Source: an uncultured Rhodopila sp. (lineage in GTDB: Bacteria; Pseudomonadota; Alphaproteobacteria; Acetobacterales; Acetobacteraceae). Taken from it: a DNA stretch of 64,000 nucleotides. The translations under genes were made by a program, and so were the position numbers. The notes beneath the pieces are model-generated. The model saw nothing but the letters and a program-made list of their open reading frames with translations. It was not told where the DNA came from and did not search any database. How positions within the stretch are numbered: position 1 is the stretch's first letter; each line of letters starts with the position of its first letter. The DNA lies in the NCBI GenBank assembly GCA_903851415.1, contig CAINOE010000109.1:124001-188000 (forward strand). The letters run 5' to 3'. Of the stretch, positions 26,697 through 34,940 are shown piece after piece.

Positions 26697-27884
26697 ATGC
26701 TGACCATGCTCGCCCCCGCCCCGCGCAAACACACCACTGCCGCGCCCGACTGCCGCCTGTGCGGCGCTCCGCTGCACACCACCCTGCTCGACCTCGGTCC
26801 CCAGCCGGTGGCAACAAGCGGCCTCGCCGCCGGAGAGACCGAGGTGCTGCATCCGCTGCATATCCGACTGTGCAACGATTGCGGCCTGGCGCAAACCTCG
26901 GACATCCCGGCCGGCGCTGTCGCGGACCCCGCCTTCGCCGAGCCCGCCGCACGCCCCGGGCGATACGCGGAGACGCTGCGCGACCGCTTCCGCCTCGGCA
27001 CCGACTCGCTCGTGATCGATCTCAGCCCGGCCGAAAGCCCGCTGCTGTCCCGCTTGCAGGCCGCCGGCATCCCCGGGTTTGCCATCGATCCCGCCGTGTT
27101 CGGCACCGACACCGCCATGAAAGCCGCAGTCGAGCGCGGCTGCGCCGACGTCCTCGTAGCGCATGACGTGCTGCCGCACGCGCCCGACCTGTTCGATTTT
27201 GCCGCCGGCCTCGCCTGCATCCTGCGTCCGAACGGAGTGCTGAGCCTGCAGTTCCCGCACTTGCTGTCGCTGCTCCAGGGCGTCCAGTTCGACGCGTTTC
27301 GGCACGACACCCATACGTATCTCTCGCTGCCGGTGACCCAGCACCTGCTCCGCTCCGTCGGCTTGCGGGTGTTCGACGCGGAGCGCCTGCCGGAGGACGG
27401 CGGATGCCTGCGGATTCAGGCATGCCACGCCCACAGCCCGCATCCGGCGCGCCATGGCCTGAAGGCGGTGCGTCTGGCCGAAGCGGAGGCGGAAGCGCAA
27501 CGGCCGGCGCTGTACCGCCAGTTCGCCGGGCGGGTTGCTGTGGCACGGGAAGACATACTCGGCTTCCTGCGCGACCGGCGCCGGGCCGGACGGGTCGTGG
27601 CGGCCTGCGGCGCAACGGCACGCGGCTCGGCGCTGCTCAACAACTGCGGCATCACCACCAATGAGATTGCATGCGTCGCCGAAGCCGAACCGAACCGGCA
27701 TGGAAGATGGCTGGCGGGCTGCCGCATCCCGGTGGTGCCGATGGAGATGCTGGCGCAGCGAGCACCGGACGACATCATCATCCTGCCCTGGTTCGCCGCC
27801 GCTCAACTCGCCGTGCGGCTGCAACCGCTTCGGCAGGCCGGGACGCAGCTCTGGAGGTTACTGCCACGCATCGAAAGAGTGTAG
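26697..27884 (+). CDS. two-domain SAM methyltransferase-like protein with eroded motif I
   Basis: A 395-aa protein of the NovU/TylC3 sugar C-methyltransferase architecture. It has an N-terminal zinc-finger-like part (CRLCGAPL, CNDCGLAQT), a Rossmann domain and a C-terminal domain with VVAACGATARGSALLNNCGI and IILPWFAAAQL. The SAM-binding motif I, normally ExGSNDG, here reads VIDLSPAESPLLSRLQ, so cofactor binding is doubtful. The His-rich catalytic region keeps VAHDVLPHAPDLFDF. It is either a diverged methyltransferase or a family member that no longer methylates. No sugar-biosynthesis genes are nearby. Confidence 0.75.
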   Translation: MLTMLAPAPRKHTTAAPDCRLCGAPLHTTLLDLGPQPVATSGLAAGETEVLHPLHIRLCNDCGLAQTSDIPAGAVADPAFAEPAARPGRYAETLRDRFRLGTDSLVIDLSPAESPLLSRLQAAGIPGFAIDPAVFGTDTAMKAAVERGCADVLVAHDVLPHAPDLFDFAAGLACILRPNGVLSLQFPHLLSLLQGVQFDAFRHDTHTYLSLPVTQHLLRSVGLRVFDAERLPEDGGCLRIQACHAHSPHPARHGLKAVRLAEAEAEAQRPALYRQFAGRVAVAREDILGFLRDRRRAGRVVAACGATARGSALLNNCGITTNEIACVAEAEPNRHGRWLAGCRIPVVPMEMLAQRAPDDIIILPWFAAAQLAVRLQPLRQAGTQLWRLLPRIERV

Positions 27885-27970
27885 CGCGGCGTATCCTCGG
27901 AAGACCGCAATGCGGATTTCGGTAGTTGTTTTGGCGGTAATCCCGGCTTCGCACTCCACCCCGCATCAGC

Positions 27971-28846
27971 TTACCCCTGGCTTCGCGCAAGCAGGGCCGC
28001 CACCTGTCCGCGGATCTCGCTGGTGACCCCCGGATCGAGCCGGGACAGCCACCGCGGCGGGATGTCCTGCACCCCGTAAGCCGCGCCAGCCAGCATTCCG
28101 GCCAGCGCCCCGGTTGTGTCGGCGTCGCCGCCCTGGTTCACGGTCTCGACCACGCAGGAGCCGAAGCTGTCGGTCGCGAAGAAATAATGCAGCACGGTCT
28201 GCACGGTATCGACCACATACGCGGTGGACAGGCCGCGATACGGCTTGAAACGGAACATGGGGTGCCCGGCCACCAGGACGGCCGCCTCGCGCCGGGCCGC
28301 GGCCACGCCTTCTCCCGTAACCAGCACCCGGGTCATCCGGCCCAGCGCCAGGACCGCCGCGTCGGAGAGCGGGTGATGGTGGGTGATATGGCTCTGCTCG
28401 ATGCTCCAGCGCTCGAAGGCGGCCTCATCGGTCAGCGTGGCCAGCACCACCGGCAGGTTGCGCATCAGCGCGCCGTTGCCGGCATCGCCCTCGTTGAACG
28501 CGCCGCCAATCGATCCGTCGGCCATGTAGCGGCGGATGCCGCGGCGGCAGGTATTGCCGATATCGACGGGCTTGCCGCGAAGCCACGCGGCGAACTGCTC
28601 GCAGACACGCACGGCGTCCCACGTCTCCGCCTCAAGTATAGCGCGGCCGACGCACAGCGTCATTTCGGTATCGTCGGTGACCTGGCCGGGTGCCAGACGC
28701 AGCCAGCCGCCGCCCGTGATGGTCTCATGCCTGCGGTAGGTTGTCTCGATCTCGCGCCGTGTCATGAACTCGACGGTCGCGCCGAGGGCGTCGCCGGCGG
28801 CAAAGCCGAGATAGGCGCCAAGCGCGCGTTCATGCAGCCCGGGCAT
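27971..28846 (-). CDS. draG: ADP-ribosyl-[dinitrogenase reductase] hydrolase DraG
   Basis: A 291-aa ADP-ribosylglycohydrolase that removes ADP-ribose from nitrogenase Fe protein and restores its activity. Family motifs are ALGAYLGFAAGDALGATVEF, VTDDTEMTL (metal-binding TDDT), GNTCRRGIRR, GNGALMRNLP and QGGDADTTGALAGML. The ATG at 28846 lies seven bases after the draT stop and fits known DraG length; a TTG at 28897 would overlap draT. draT and draG form an operon. Confidence 0.92.
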   Translation of the reverse strand: MPGLHERALGAYLGFAAGDALGATVEFMTRREIETTYRRHETITGGGWLRLAPGQVTDDTEMTLCVGRAILEAETWDAVRVCEQFAAWLRGKPVDIGNTCRRGIRRYMADGSIGGAFNEGDAGNGALMRNLPVVLATLTDEAAFERWSIEQSHITHHHPLSDAAVLALGRMTRVLVTGEGVAAARREAAVLVAGHPMFRFKPYRGLSTAYVVDTVQTVLHYFFATDSFGSCVVETVNQGGDADTTGALAGMLAGAAYGVQDIPPRWLSRLDPGVTSEIRGQVAALLARSQG

Positions 28847-28853
28847 TGTCACT

Positions 28854-29687
28854 TCAGTCCCAACGGACAACGACCCGGTATTCCCCGCCGATGACAAGGT
28901 GCTCGCTTTCGGACTTGAGCGGATGCCGCGGGAACAGGGCGTTGAAGAACAGGATTTTCGTTACGGGGACCTGCGCCTCCAGGATGCGGTTGCCAAAGAT
29001 GCCGGCAATATCGCGATCGTCCGAGAAGGAAACGACATTGTTGAACCGCACCACGGCGGTGCGCCGATCGATTTGCCGGATGACTTTCGCCTCGTCGTAT
29101 TCGTTAGTCCCACGGAACAGCGTGACATGCGTCCTGCCGGCCTGGAAACGGCGAAACTGCCATTGGCAGAACTCGTACAGCAAGTCGAGCTGCACATGGA
29201 TGGAGTTGTCATGATAGCGCGCCGCCATCTTCTCCACGACGTAGGTGGTCCAGGCATCGACGGATTCGGGGTTCATCGGTTCCTTGTGGTGAGTCGGCAG
29301 CAGGCCGAAGCGGCTTTCCACCCAACCCTTGATCACCGCGCCTTCCCGGCTGTTCGAGTCATAGCCCCAGCCCCGCAGCAGACTCATAAAGCTCGACCGG
29401 ACCCGGCGGCGCCGGCCGGAGTGGTCGCGCTGCCCCGGATCGATGCCGAAGGCGGCATGGATGTAGGTCTCGAATGCGTCCGCGGCCTCCGCCGGGGTCT
29501 CCGCCTGGCCGAGCATCTCGAACAGGCTGCGGTTGAATTCGCGGACCCCGGCAATGCGCAAGGCCGCCGGATCGTCGTTGAACCGCCAGCTTCCGAGGTC
29601 GCGTGAGGGCACGTTGACGAGATTGCTGCTGTGATAGGAGCTTGCGAACTCGCCATCCAGCTCGGCAGCCAGTTCGGAAAGGGTCAT
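28854..29687 (-). CDS. draT: NAD+-dinitrogenase-reductase ADP-ribosyltransferase DraT
   Basis: A 277-aa enzyme from the ATG at 29687, close to the usual DraT length; an ATG at 29783 would add 32 residues with no family match. Features are YHSSNLVNVPSRDLGSW (NAD-site region), AGVREFNRSLFEML, HHKEPMNPESVDAW, VTLFRGTNEYDE and VVRFNNVVSFSDDRDIA. It ADP-ribosylates nitrogenase reductase in response to ammonium or loss of energy. Its presence implies nif genes elsewhere in the genome. No clear sigma-54 promoter is visible upstream. Confidence 0.93.
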   Translation of the reverse strand: MTLSELAAELDGEFASSYHSSNLVNVPSRDLGSWRFNDDPAALRIAGVREFNRSLFEMLGQAETPAEAADAFETYIHAAFGIDPGQRDHSGRRRRVRSSFMSLLRGWGYDSNSREGAVIKGWVESRFGLLPTHHKEPMNPESVDAWTTYVVEKMAARYHDNSIHVQLDLLYEFCQWQFRRFQAGRTHVTLFRGTNEYDEAKVIRQIDRRTAVVRFNNVVSFSDDRDIAGIFGNRILEAQVPVTKILFFNALFPRHPLKSESEHLVIGGEYRVVVRWD

Positions 29688-29877
29688 GCGTTGGCTCGAT
29701 CGGGCGCCCGGTTCGATATGAGCGGTGTGTCGCACCAATGCGTCGCAAGAAGCAAGGTGGGGATCGCAACGCCTCACCGGCATGCTCCGCTACCGGCCCG
29801 ATGCAACCATCCGAGCCCGGTGTCCTTCCGGGCCTCTGAACCGACTGCAGGTGCCCGCCGGCATCAGGGGTCCCGTC

Positions 29878-31557
29878 CTACTTGTTATCCCCGGCAATCC
29901 AGCCGCGGATGATCCCCAGGGTCGCCTCCGGATAGCGGTCCACCAACTGCGTCACCTTGCGGATCGACGACGACCGCATCTGCCCCTGGATGCGGGCGAG
30001 CGTGACCATCTCGTCCTCCTCCGGCGGCGCCTCGCTCTCCTCCGGCGGGCTGCGCGGCACAGCCCCCGCCGCGATGCTGCGCAGCGCCGCCGCCGCCTGA
30101 GGCTCCAGGCTCAGGCCCGTGCCGGAGACGGCGAGCTGCTCCGCTTGCGGACCGCCAAGCGCCATCGTCGCGGGCGGACGCGCGAGGCCGGCGAAGATCG
30201 AGCGGGCGGTCAGTAGGATGACCCCGATGCCGACGATGCCGAACGCCACCATCTCCAGCGTCTTCATCAGCTTGCCGCGCTCCTGCGCCGGCGGCGCGGC
30301 GGAACCCGGGTCGGGGTCGTCTGCCGGATTGACGAGGGGCATGCTGACGACCTCCACCACGTCGCCGCGCTTGTCGTCGAAGCCGATGGAGGTCTTGACC
30401 AGCTTCTCGATCCGGTCCAGCTCGGCCTGCTCGCGCGCCTTCCAGACATGTTTGCCGTCGGGGCCGACATCGTCCACGCCGTCCACCATGACCGCGAGCG
30501 TGATCCGCTCCACCTGCGGCTGATCATGCACGGTGGCGCGGACGGTCTTGGTGATCTCGTAGTTGGTCGTCTCCTCCTGCCGCCCTTCCTGGCTGCCGCT
30601 GGCCTGGGTGTTGCTCGCGTCGGCGTTCGGCAGGTTGTTCTGCAGGGAGACCGGGGCGGCGCGGTCCGTCGTCTTGTTGTTCGCGGTGACGTTCTGCGTG
30701 CTGCGGATCACCGCGCTGTCCGGATCGAACTTCTCCAAAGTCTCGTTGACCTTGTCGAAGTTCATCCGGATCGAGGCTTCGGCGTGGACATGGCCCGCGC
30801 CCAGGCTGCGCTCCAGCAACTGTTCGACGTCCTGCGCCAGCCGAAGCTCCTTCTTTCGGCGGATGTCCTCGGCCTGCATCGAGCGCAGCCGCGGGTCGTC
30901 TGCATCGCCGGCCTGGACCAGCAAGTGCAAATTGGAATCGACGACGGTGATGTTCTGCGGCTTCAGCCCGGGCACCCCGGCGGCGACCAGGTTGACGATC
31001 GACTGCACCGCCTCGGGCGACAGCGACTGCCGCCCGGCCAAAGTGAGCATGACGCTGGCCTGCGCCTCCCGCCGCTCTCGCTCGAAGGGTTCGCGGCGCG
31101 GCAGCACCAGGTGCACGCGGGCATGGGTGATGCCGCGAACCGACTGGATGGTGCGGGCGAGTTCGCCCTCCAGCGCGCGGGTCAGCTTGACCTGCTGGTC
31201 GAAGTCGGTGGTGGAGAAGTCCGTGCCGCGGTCGAATATCTCGTAGCCGGTGGTCCCGGTGACCGACAGGCCGGCTTTGGTCAGAGTGGCGCGGGCGGCG
31301 TTCATCTCGGTGTCGGGAACGAAGATCTGGCCGCCCGACTCGTCCATGCGGTAGGGGATCTTGCGGCGGTCGAGTTCATCGATCGCCTGCTGCAGGCTGT
31401 GCGAGTCGAGGTCGGAGACCAGCAGCGTCATCCGGCTCGTGTTGACGCCGTGCAGCTCCAGCATCAGGAACGCGCCGAGCACGCCGATGGCGACGCCGAT
31501 CAGGGCGACGGCGCGGACGATGCCGAACTTGCGGATGATGTCGAGCAGGTTGTTCAC
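29878..31557 (-). CDS. fliF: flagellar MS-ring protein FliF
   Basis: A 559-aa inner-membrane protein that forms the MS ring of the flagellar basal body. It has TM helix 1 (about 15-35), ring-building motifs (GGQIFVPDTEMNAARATLTKAGL split as GGQIFVPDTEM and LTKAGLSVTG), ARVHLVLPRREPFER, ITVVDSNLHLL, TM helix 2 (about 432-452) and a C-terminal FliG-binding end (IRKVTQLVDRYPEATLGIIR). No other flagellar gene is in the window, which is unusual because fliF normally heads a fliFG operon. Confidence 0.94.
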   Translation of the reverse strand: MNNLLDIIRKFGIVRAVALIGVAIGVLGAFLMLELHGVNTSRMTLLVSDLDSHSLQQAIDELDRRKIPYRMDESGGQIFVPDTEMNAARATLTKAGLSVTGTTGYEIFDRGTDFSTTDFDQQVKLTRALEGELARTIQSVRGITHARVHLVLPRREPFERERREAQASVMLTLAGRQSLSPEAVQSIVNLVAAGVPGLKPQNITVVDSNLHLLVQAGDADDPRLRSMQAEDIRRKKELRLAQDVEQLLERSLGAGHVHAEASIRMNFDKVNETLEKFDPDSAVIRSTQNVTANNKTTDRAAPVSLQNNLPNADASNTQASGSQEGRQEETTNYEITKTVRATVHDQPQVERITLAVMVDGVDDVGPDGKHVWKAREQAELDRIEKLVKTSIGFDDKRGDVVEVVSMPLVNPADDPDPGSAAPPAQERGKLMKTLEMVAFGIVGIGVILLTARSIFAGLARPPATMALGGPQAEQLAVSGTGLSLEPQAAAALRSIAAGAVPRSPPEESEAPPEEDEMVTLARIQGQMRSSSIRKVTQLVDRYPEATLGIIRGWIAGDNK

Positions 31558-31753
31558 GATAGAGGCGGCGCGATCCCGGGTCTGGCGGTCGGGCGGATGT
31601 CCGCCGCCGCGGCTCTCAGTCTAGCGGGGAAAGCTTTCCGATTGGTTAACGCCGCGGGGCTGCCATTCGATGCATCGTTTCACCCGGCGTTTGCCCGCAG
31701 GCCCGGCCCGGGGCTAACTGGCCGCCTCTGATCGTCCTGACGAAAGGCTACCC

Positions 31754-32824
31754 ATGCTGCCGGATTCCAAGCGGGCGAATACCAAGCGGGTGTTCTACGT
31801 GAACAACGTCGCCGCCCCGGTCTTTCTCGACATCCTGGCGACCCGGCCGGATATCGAGGTGGACAGGCTGGAGAACGACTCCTCCGACGCCGACGCCGAA
31901 CCCATCCTTTCCCTCGCTCACGCCTACCAGATCGGCTCCACCCGCCAGGAACTGGCGATGAAGTTCCAGGGCTACGCGCCGTTGCTGAAGCGCTGCCCGA
32001 ACCTGCTGGTGCTGTCCACCAGCGGCGCCGGATTCGACACGGTCAGCCTGGCGGACGCCATGGCGGCGGGAGTGATCGTGGTCAACCAGGCCGGCGGCAA
32101 CAAGGAGGGGGTGGCCGAGCACGTGCTCGGCATGATGCTGGCGCTGTCGAAGCGGCTGGTGGCCTCGAACCACGTCATGCGCAGCGGGGTGCCGTATCAC
32201 CGCCGGGACTTCATCGGCGACGACGTGCAGGGGCGCACTATCGGGATCATCGGCATCGGCCATGTCGGCACGCGGGTGGCGGAGCTGTGCCGCGGCCTGT
32301 TCGGGATGCGGGTGCTGGCGTATGACCCGTATCTGACGGCGGAGCAGATCGCCGCGCGCGGCGGCGAGAAGGTCGAGGCGCTGGAGGACCTGCTACGGCA
32401 GTCCGATTACGTCTCCGTCAATTGCCCGCATACGGCGGAAACGCGCGGCATGTTCGGCGCGGCGCAGTTCGCCCGGATGCAGCCGCATGCGTATTTCATC
32501 ACCACCGCGCGGGGCGGCATCCATGACGAGGCGGCGCTGGCGGCGGCTCTGACGGCCGGCCAGGTGGCCGGCGCAGGGCTGGACGTGTGGGAGGACGAGC
32601 CGCCGCCCTCGGACCATCCACTGCTGGGCTTCGACTCGGTGATCGTCAGCCCGCACACGGCCGGGGTGACGAACCAGTCGCGGCACACGATTGCGAAGAT
32701 CGCGGCGGAGCAGTTGCTGGACATCCTGGACGGGAAGAAGCCGCCCCGGCTGCTGAACCCGGAGGTTTGGCCGGTGTACCGGGAGCGGTTCGCGCGGATT
32801 CTGGGAGTGACGCCGGAGGCGTGA
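31754..32824 (+). CDS. D-2-hydroxyacid dehydrogenase (phosphoglycerate dehydrogenase-like)
   Basis: A 356-aa NAD-dependent dehydrogenase. Its Rossmann motif is GIIGIGHVGTRVAELC. The catalytic triad regions are TTARGGIHDEAAL (Arg), WEDEPPPSDHPL (Glu) and VIVSPHTAGVT (His). An N-terminal substrate domain includes LVLSTSGAGFDTVSLADAMA. There is no C-terminal ACT domain, so it is not a long SerA. The natural substrate is uncertain. It stands alone between fliF and hicB. Confidence 0.85.
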   Translation: MLPDSKRANTKRVFYVNNVAAPVFLDILATRPDIEVDRLENDSSDADAEPILSLAHAYQIGSTRQELAMKFQGYAPLLKRCPNLLVLSTSGAGFDTVSLADAMAAGVIVVNQAGGNKEGVAEHVLGMMLALSKRLVASNHVMRSGVPYHRRDFIGDDVQGRTIGIIGIGHVGTRVAELCRGLFGMRVLAYDPYLTAEQIAARGGEKVEALEDLLRQSDYVSVNCPHTAETRGMFGAAQFARMQPHAYFITTARGGIHDEAALAAALTAGQVAGAGLDVWEDEPPPSDHPLLGFDSVIVSPHTAGVTNQSRHTIAKIAAEQLLDILDGKKPPRLLNPEVWPVYRERFARILGVTPEA

Positions 32825-32853
32825 GGGAGGTCGGCCCGTTCCGTTCAATCGTC

Positions 32854-32876
32854 ATGGCCCGGCGTGTCCGGGCCAT
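32854..32876. repeat. REP-like palindromic unit 1
   Basis: ATGGCCCGG and CCGGGCCAT form a perfect 9-bp stem around CGTGT, followed by GCGGCACG. The same core with GCGGCA-type flanks recurs at three other intergenic sites (33441, 53025, 58456). It lies just after the dehydrogenase stop. Confidence 0.7.
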
Positions 32877-32964
32877 CTATCGCGGCACGTTGGCCGCGAC
32901 AGGCGGCCCGCCTGCCCCGGAGCCATGTTCAGCGACCGGTCCATCAGGCTGCGCAGTTGAAAAA

Positions 32965-33366
32965 TCAGTCTTGCACAGGATTTGAACGCCCTTGGAAAGC
33001 GGCCACGGCGGTATCGGCCAGAAACCGCGACCGGTTAGACTCCACGTGGTCGATGGCCGCCACCAGGTCTTCCGGGAGCATGACGTTGATCCGGACCGAT
33101 TTTGCCGGCCGCGTGCCGACATCGACAAGGAATGCGACTGCGTCACGATTTTGCGGATCGCCCATGATGGCGTCAAGGATGGAGGGTTCGGGGATTGGCT
33201 CATGATCCTCCAACATCCCCTCGACATGCAGCGCAAGCGCTTCGGCCGCCATGTGCCGAGCCTCCTCGAGAGTCTTGCCAGCGGTCGCGCAGCCGGGAAA
33301 ATCCGGGAAATCCACGCCAAAATCGCTCTCGGGTTCCTTGCGAAGAAGGGCGCGATAAGCGGTCAT
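32965..33366 (-). CDS. hicB: HicB-family antitoxin without a HicA partner
   Basis: A 133-aa protein with a HicB N-terminal domain (RALLRKEPESDFGVDFPDFP, then TAGKTLEEARHMAAEALALH) and a C-terminal ribbon-helix-helix-like part (SVRINVMLPEDLVAAIDHVE). HicA toxins of about 60 aa normally precede hicB. The 176 bases upstream contain only a REP-like repeat and no HicA-like frame. It may serve as a regulator or be the survivor of a lost module. Confidence 0.82.
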   Translation of the reverse strand: MTAYRALLRKEPESDFGVDFPDFPGCATAGKTLEEARHMAAEALALHVEGMLEDHEPIPEPSILDAIMGDPQNRDAVAFLVDVGTRPAKSVRINVMLPEDLVAAIDHVESNRSRFLADTAVAAFQGRSNPVQD

Positions 33367-33440
33367 CGCTTCGCCTCAGTTCCACACCGGAGTTTAGACC
33401 GTTTTCACGCTGACTGGAAAGGCGACGGACGCTGCCGGAC

Positions 33441-33525
33441 CGTCATGTCCCGGCTTGTTGTCCGGCCCACCCATCGCAGCAGCGTGCTGGTATAGGTGGC
33501 CCGGACAAGGCGGGCCAGACGACGA
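33441..33525. repeat. REP-like unit 2, double inverted copy
   Basis: Starts CGTCATGTCCCGGCTTG and ends with the opposite-facing GGTGGCCCGGACAAGGCGGG, with a GCAGCA-type middle, so two units face each other. It fills the gap between hicB and the end of ntrX. Confidence 0.65.
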
Positions 33526-33542
33526 AGGTCGGCCCGGACGTC

Positions 33543-34940
33543 CTACCCCCCGACCCGCTCGTCCGAATTCACCCCCAACTGCTTCAGTTTCCGGTGCAGC
33601 GCCGACCGCTCCATCCCGACGAACTGCGCCGTCCGCGAAATATTGCCGCCGAACCGCAGCAACTGCGCATGCAGGTACTGCGTCTCGAACAGATCCCGAG
33701 CCTCCCGCAGCGGCAGCGACATGATATCCGCCGTCGGGTCGATATTCAGCAGCGCAGGCGCCCGCGACCCAATCTCGGGGGGCAGCATGTCGGCGCGGAT
33801 AGGGTCGCCAGCCTGGCCGGGAGCCATGATCAGCAGCCAGTCCATCAGGTTGCGCAACTGCCGCACGTTGCCGGGCCAATCATACGCCTGCAACGCTGCC
33901 AGCGTATCCGCCGACAGCGCCCGCACCGGAATCCCCGAACTTTCGGCAGACCGACTGATGAAGTGAAGCGCCAAACTTGGCACGTCCTCCCGCCGCTCAC
34001 GCAGCGCCGGGATCTTCACCGGCACCACCGCCAGGCGGTAGTACAGATCCTCCCGGAACCGGCCCGCCGCGATCTCCGCCTGCAAGTCCCGGTTCGTCGT
34101 GGACAGTACCCGCACATCCACCTTCACCCGCGACGATCCGCCCAGCCGCTCGAACGTCTGGTCCTGCAACGCGCGCACGATCTTGCCCTGAGTCTCCAGC
34201 GGCATGTCGGAGACCTCGTCCAGCAGCAAGGTGCCGCCATGCGCCCGCTCCAGCACGCCGGCGCGGCGAGGATGCGTCAGCGGGTCGCTGCCGGCCTCCA
34301 GCCCGAACAATTCCTCCTCGAACCGCCCCGGGTTCAGCGTCGCGCAATTCATCACCACGAACGGTCCGGTGCTGCGGCGCGACCGGGTGTGGATCATCCG
34401 CGCCACCACCTCCTTGCCCGACCCGGCAGGACCGGAGATCATCACCCGCGACCCCGTCGGCGCCACCCGCTCCACCTGCGACCGGACCTGGGCAATCAGC
34501 GAGGACTCCCCCGTCAGCGTGGCTTCCGGCCCCGCGCGCAGCCGCAGTTCGGCGTTCTCCCGCGCCAGAGCGGCGGCTTCCAGCGCACGGCGCACCACCA
34601 ACAAAAGGCGGTCGGACTGGAACGGCTTCTCGATGAAGTCGTAGGCGCCCTGCTGGATGGCGCCGACGGCCATCTCGATCGTGCCGTGGCCGGAGATCAT
34701 CACCACCGGCACCGCCGGTTCCTCCGACTGGAAGGCCTCCAGAAGGCCGATCCCGTCCATGCGGCTGCCCTGCAGCCACACGTCCAGCACCACAAGAGAG
34801 GGCCGACGGTTCCGGAACGCGCCGATGGCCGACTCGGCATCGCCGGCGCCGCGGGTGTCGTAGCCCTCGTCGCGCAGAATCCCCTCGATCAGCAGGCGGA
34901 TATCCGGTTCGTCGTCGATGATCAGGATGTCATGCGCCAT
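33543..34940 (-). CDS. ntrX: nitrogen-related response regulator NtrX
   Basis: A 465-aa response regulator. The receiver domain has IIDDEPD and phospho-acceptor Asp53 (VVLDVW). The AAA+ domain has Walker A GPAGSGKE, and a Fis-type helix-turn-helix ends the protein (NISRTAQFVGMERSALHRKL). The sigma-54-contacting GAFTGA loop is absent: after ELFGLEAGS comes a different loop, as is usual for alphaproteobacterial NtrX, so it may not open sigma-54 promoters. It overlaps ntrY by 11 bases and pairs with NtrY. Confidence 0.94.
   Translation of the reverse strand: MAHDILIIDDEPDIRLLIEGILRDEGYDTRGAGDAESAIGAFRNRRPSLVVLDVWLQGSRMDGIGLLEAFQSEEPAVPVVMISGHGTIEMAVGAIQQGAYDFIEKPFQSDRLLLVVRRALEAAALARENAELRLRAGPEATLTGESSLIAQVRSQVERVAPTGSRVMISGPAGSGKEVVARMIHTRSRRSTGPFVVMNCATLNPGRFEEELFGLEAGSDPLTHPRRAGVLERAHGGTLLLDEVSDMPLETQGKIVRALQDQTFERLGGSSRVKVDVRVLSTTNRDLQAEIAAGRFREDLYYRLAVVPVKIPALRERREDVPSLALHFISRSAESSGIPVRALSADTLAALQAYDWPGNVRQLRNLMDWLLIMAPGQAGDPIRADMLPPEIGSRAPALLNIDPTADIMSLPLREARDLFETQYLHAQLLRFGGNISRTAQFVGMERSALHRKLKQLGVNSDERVGG

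Noticed and set aside
29688-29877. Sigma-54 promoter upstream of draT
   Set aside because: The best GG...GC pair has 11 bases between instead of 10 and poor flanks, so it is not convincing.
33543-34940. Missing GAFTGA loop in NtrX as a sign of inactivation
   Set aside because: NtrX proteins of alphaproteobacteria commonly lack this loop, so the gene is normal for its family.
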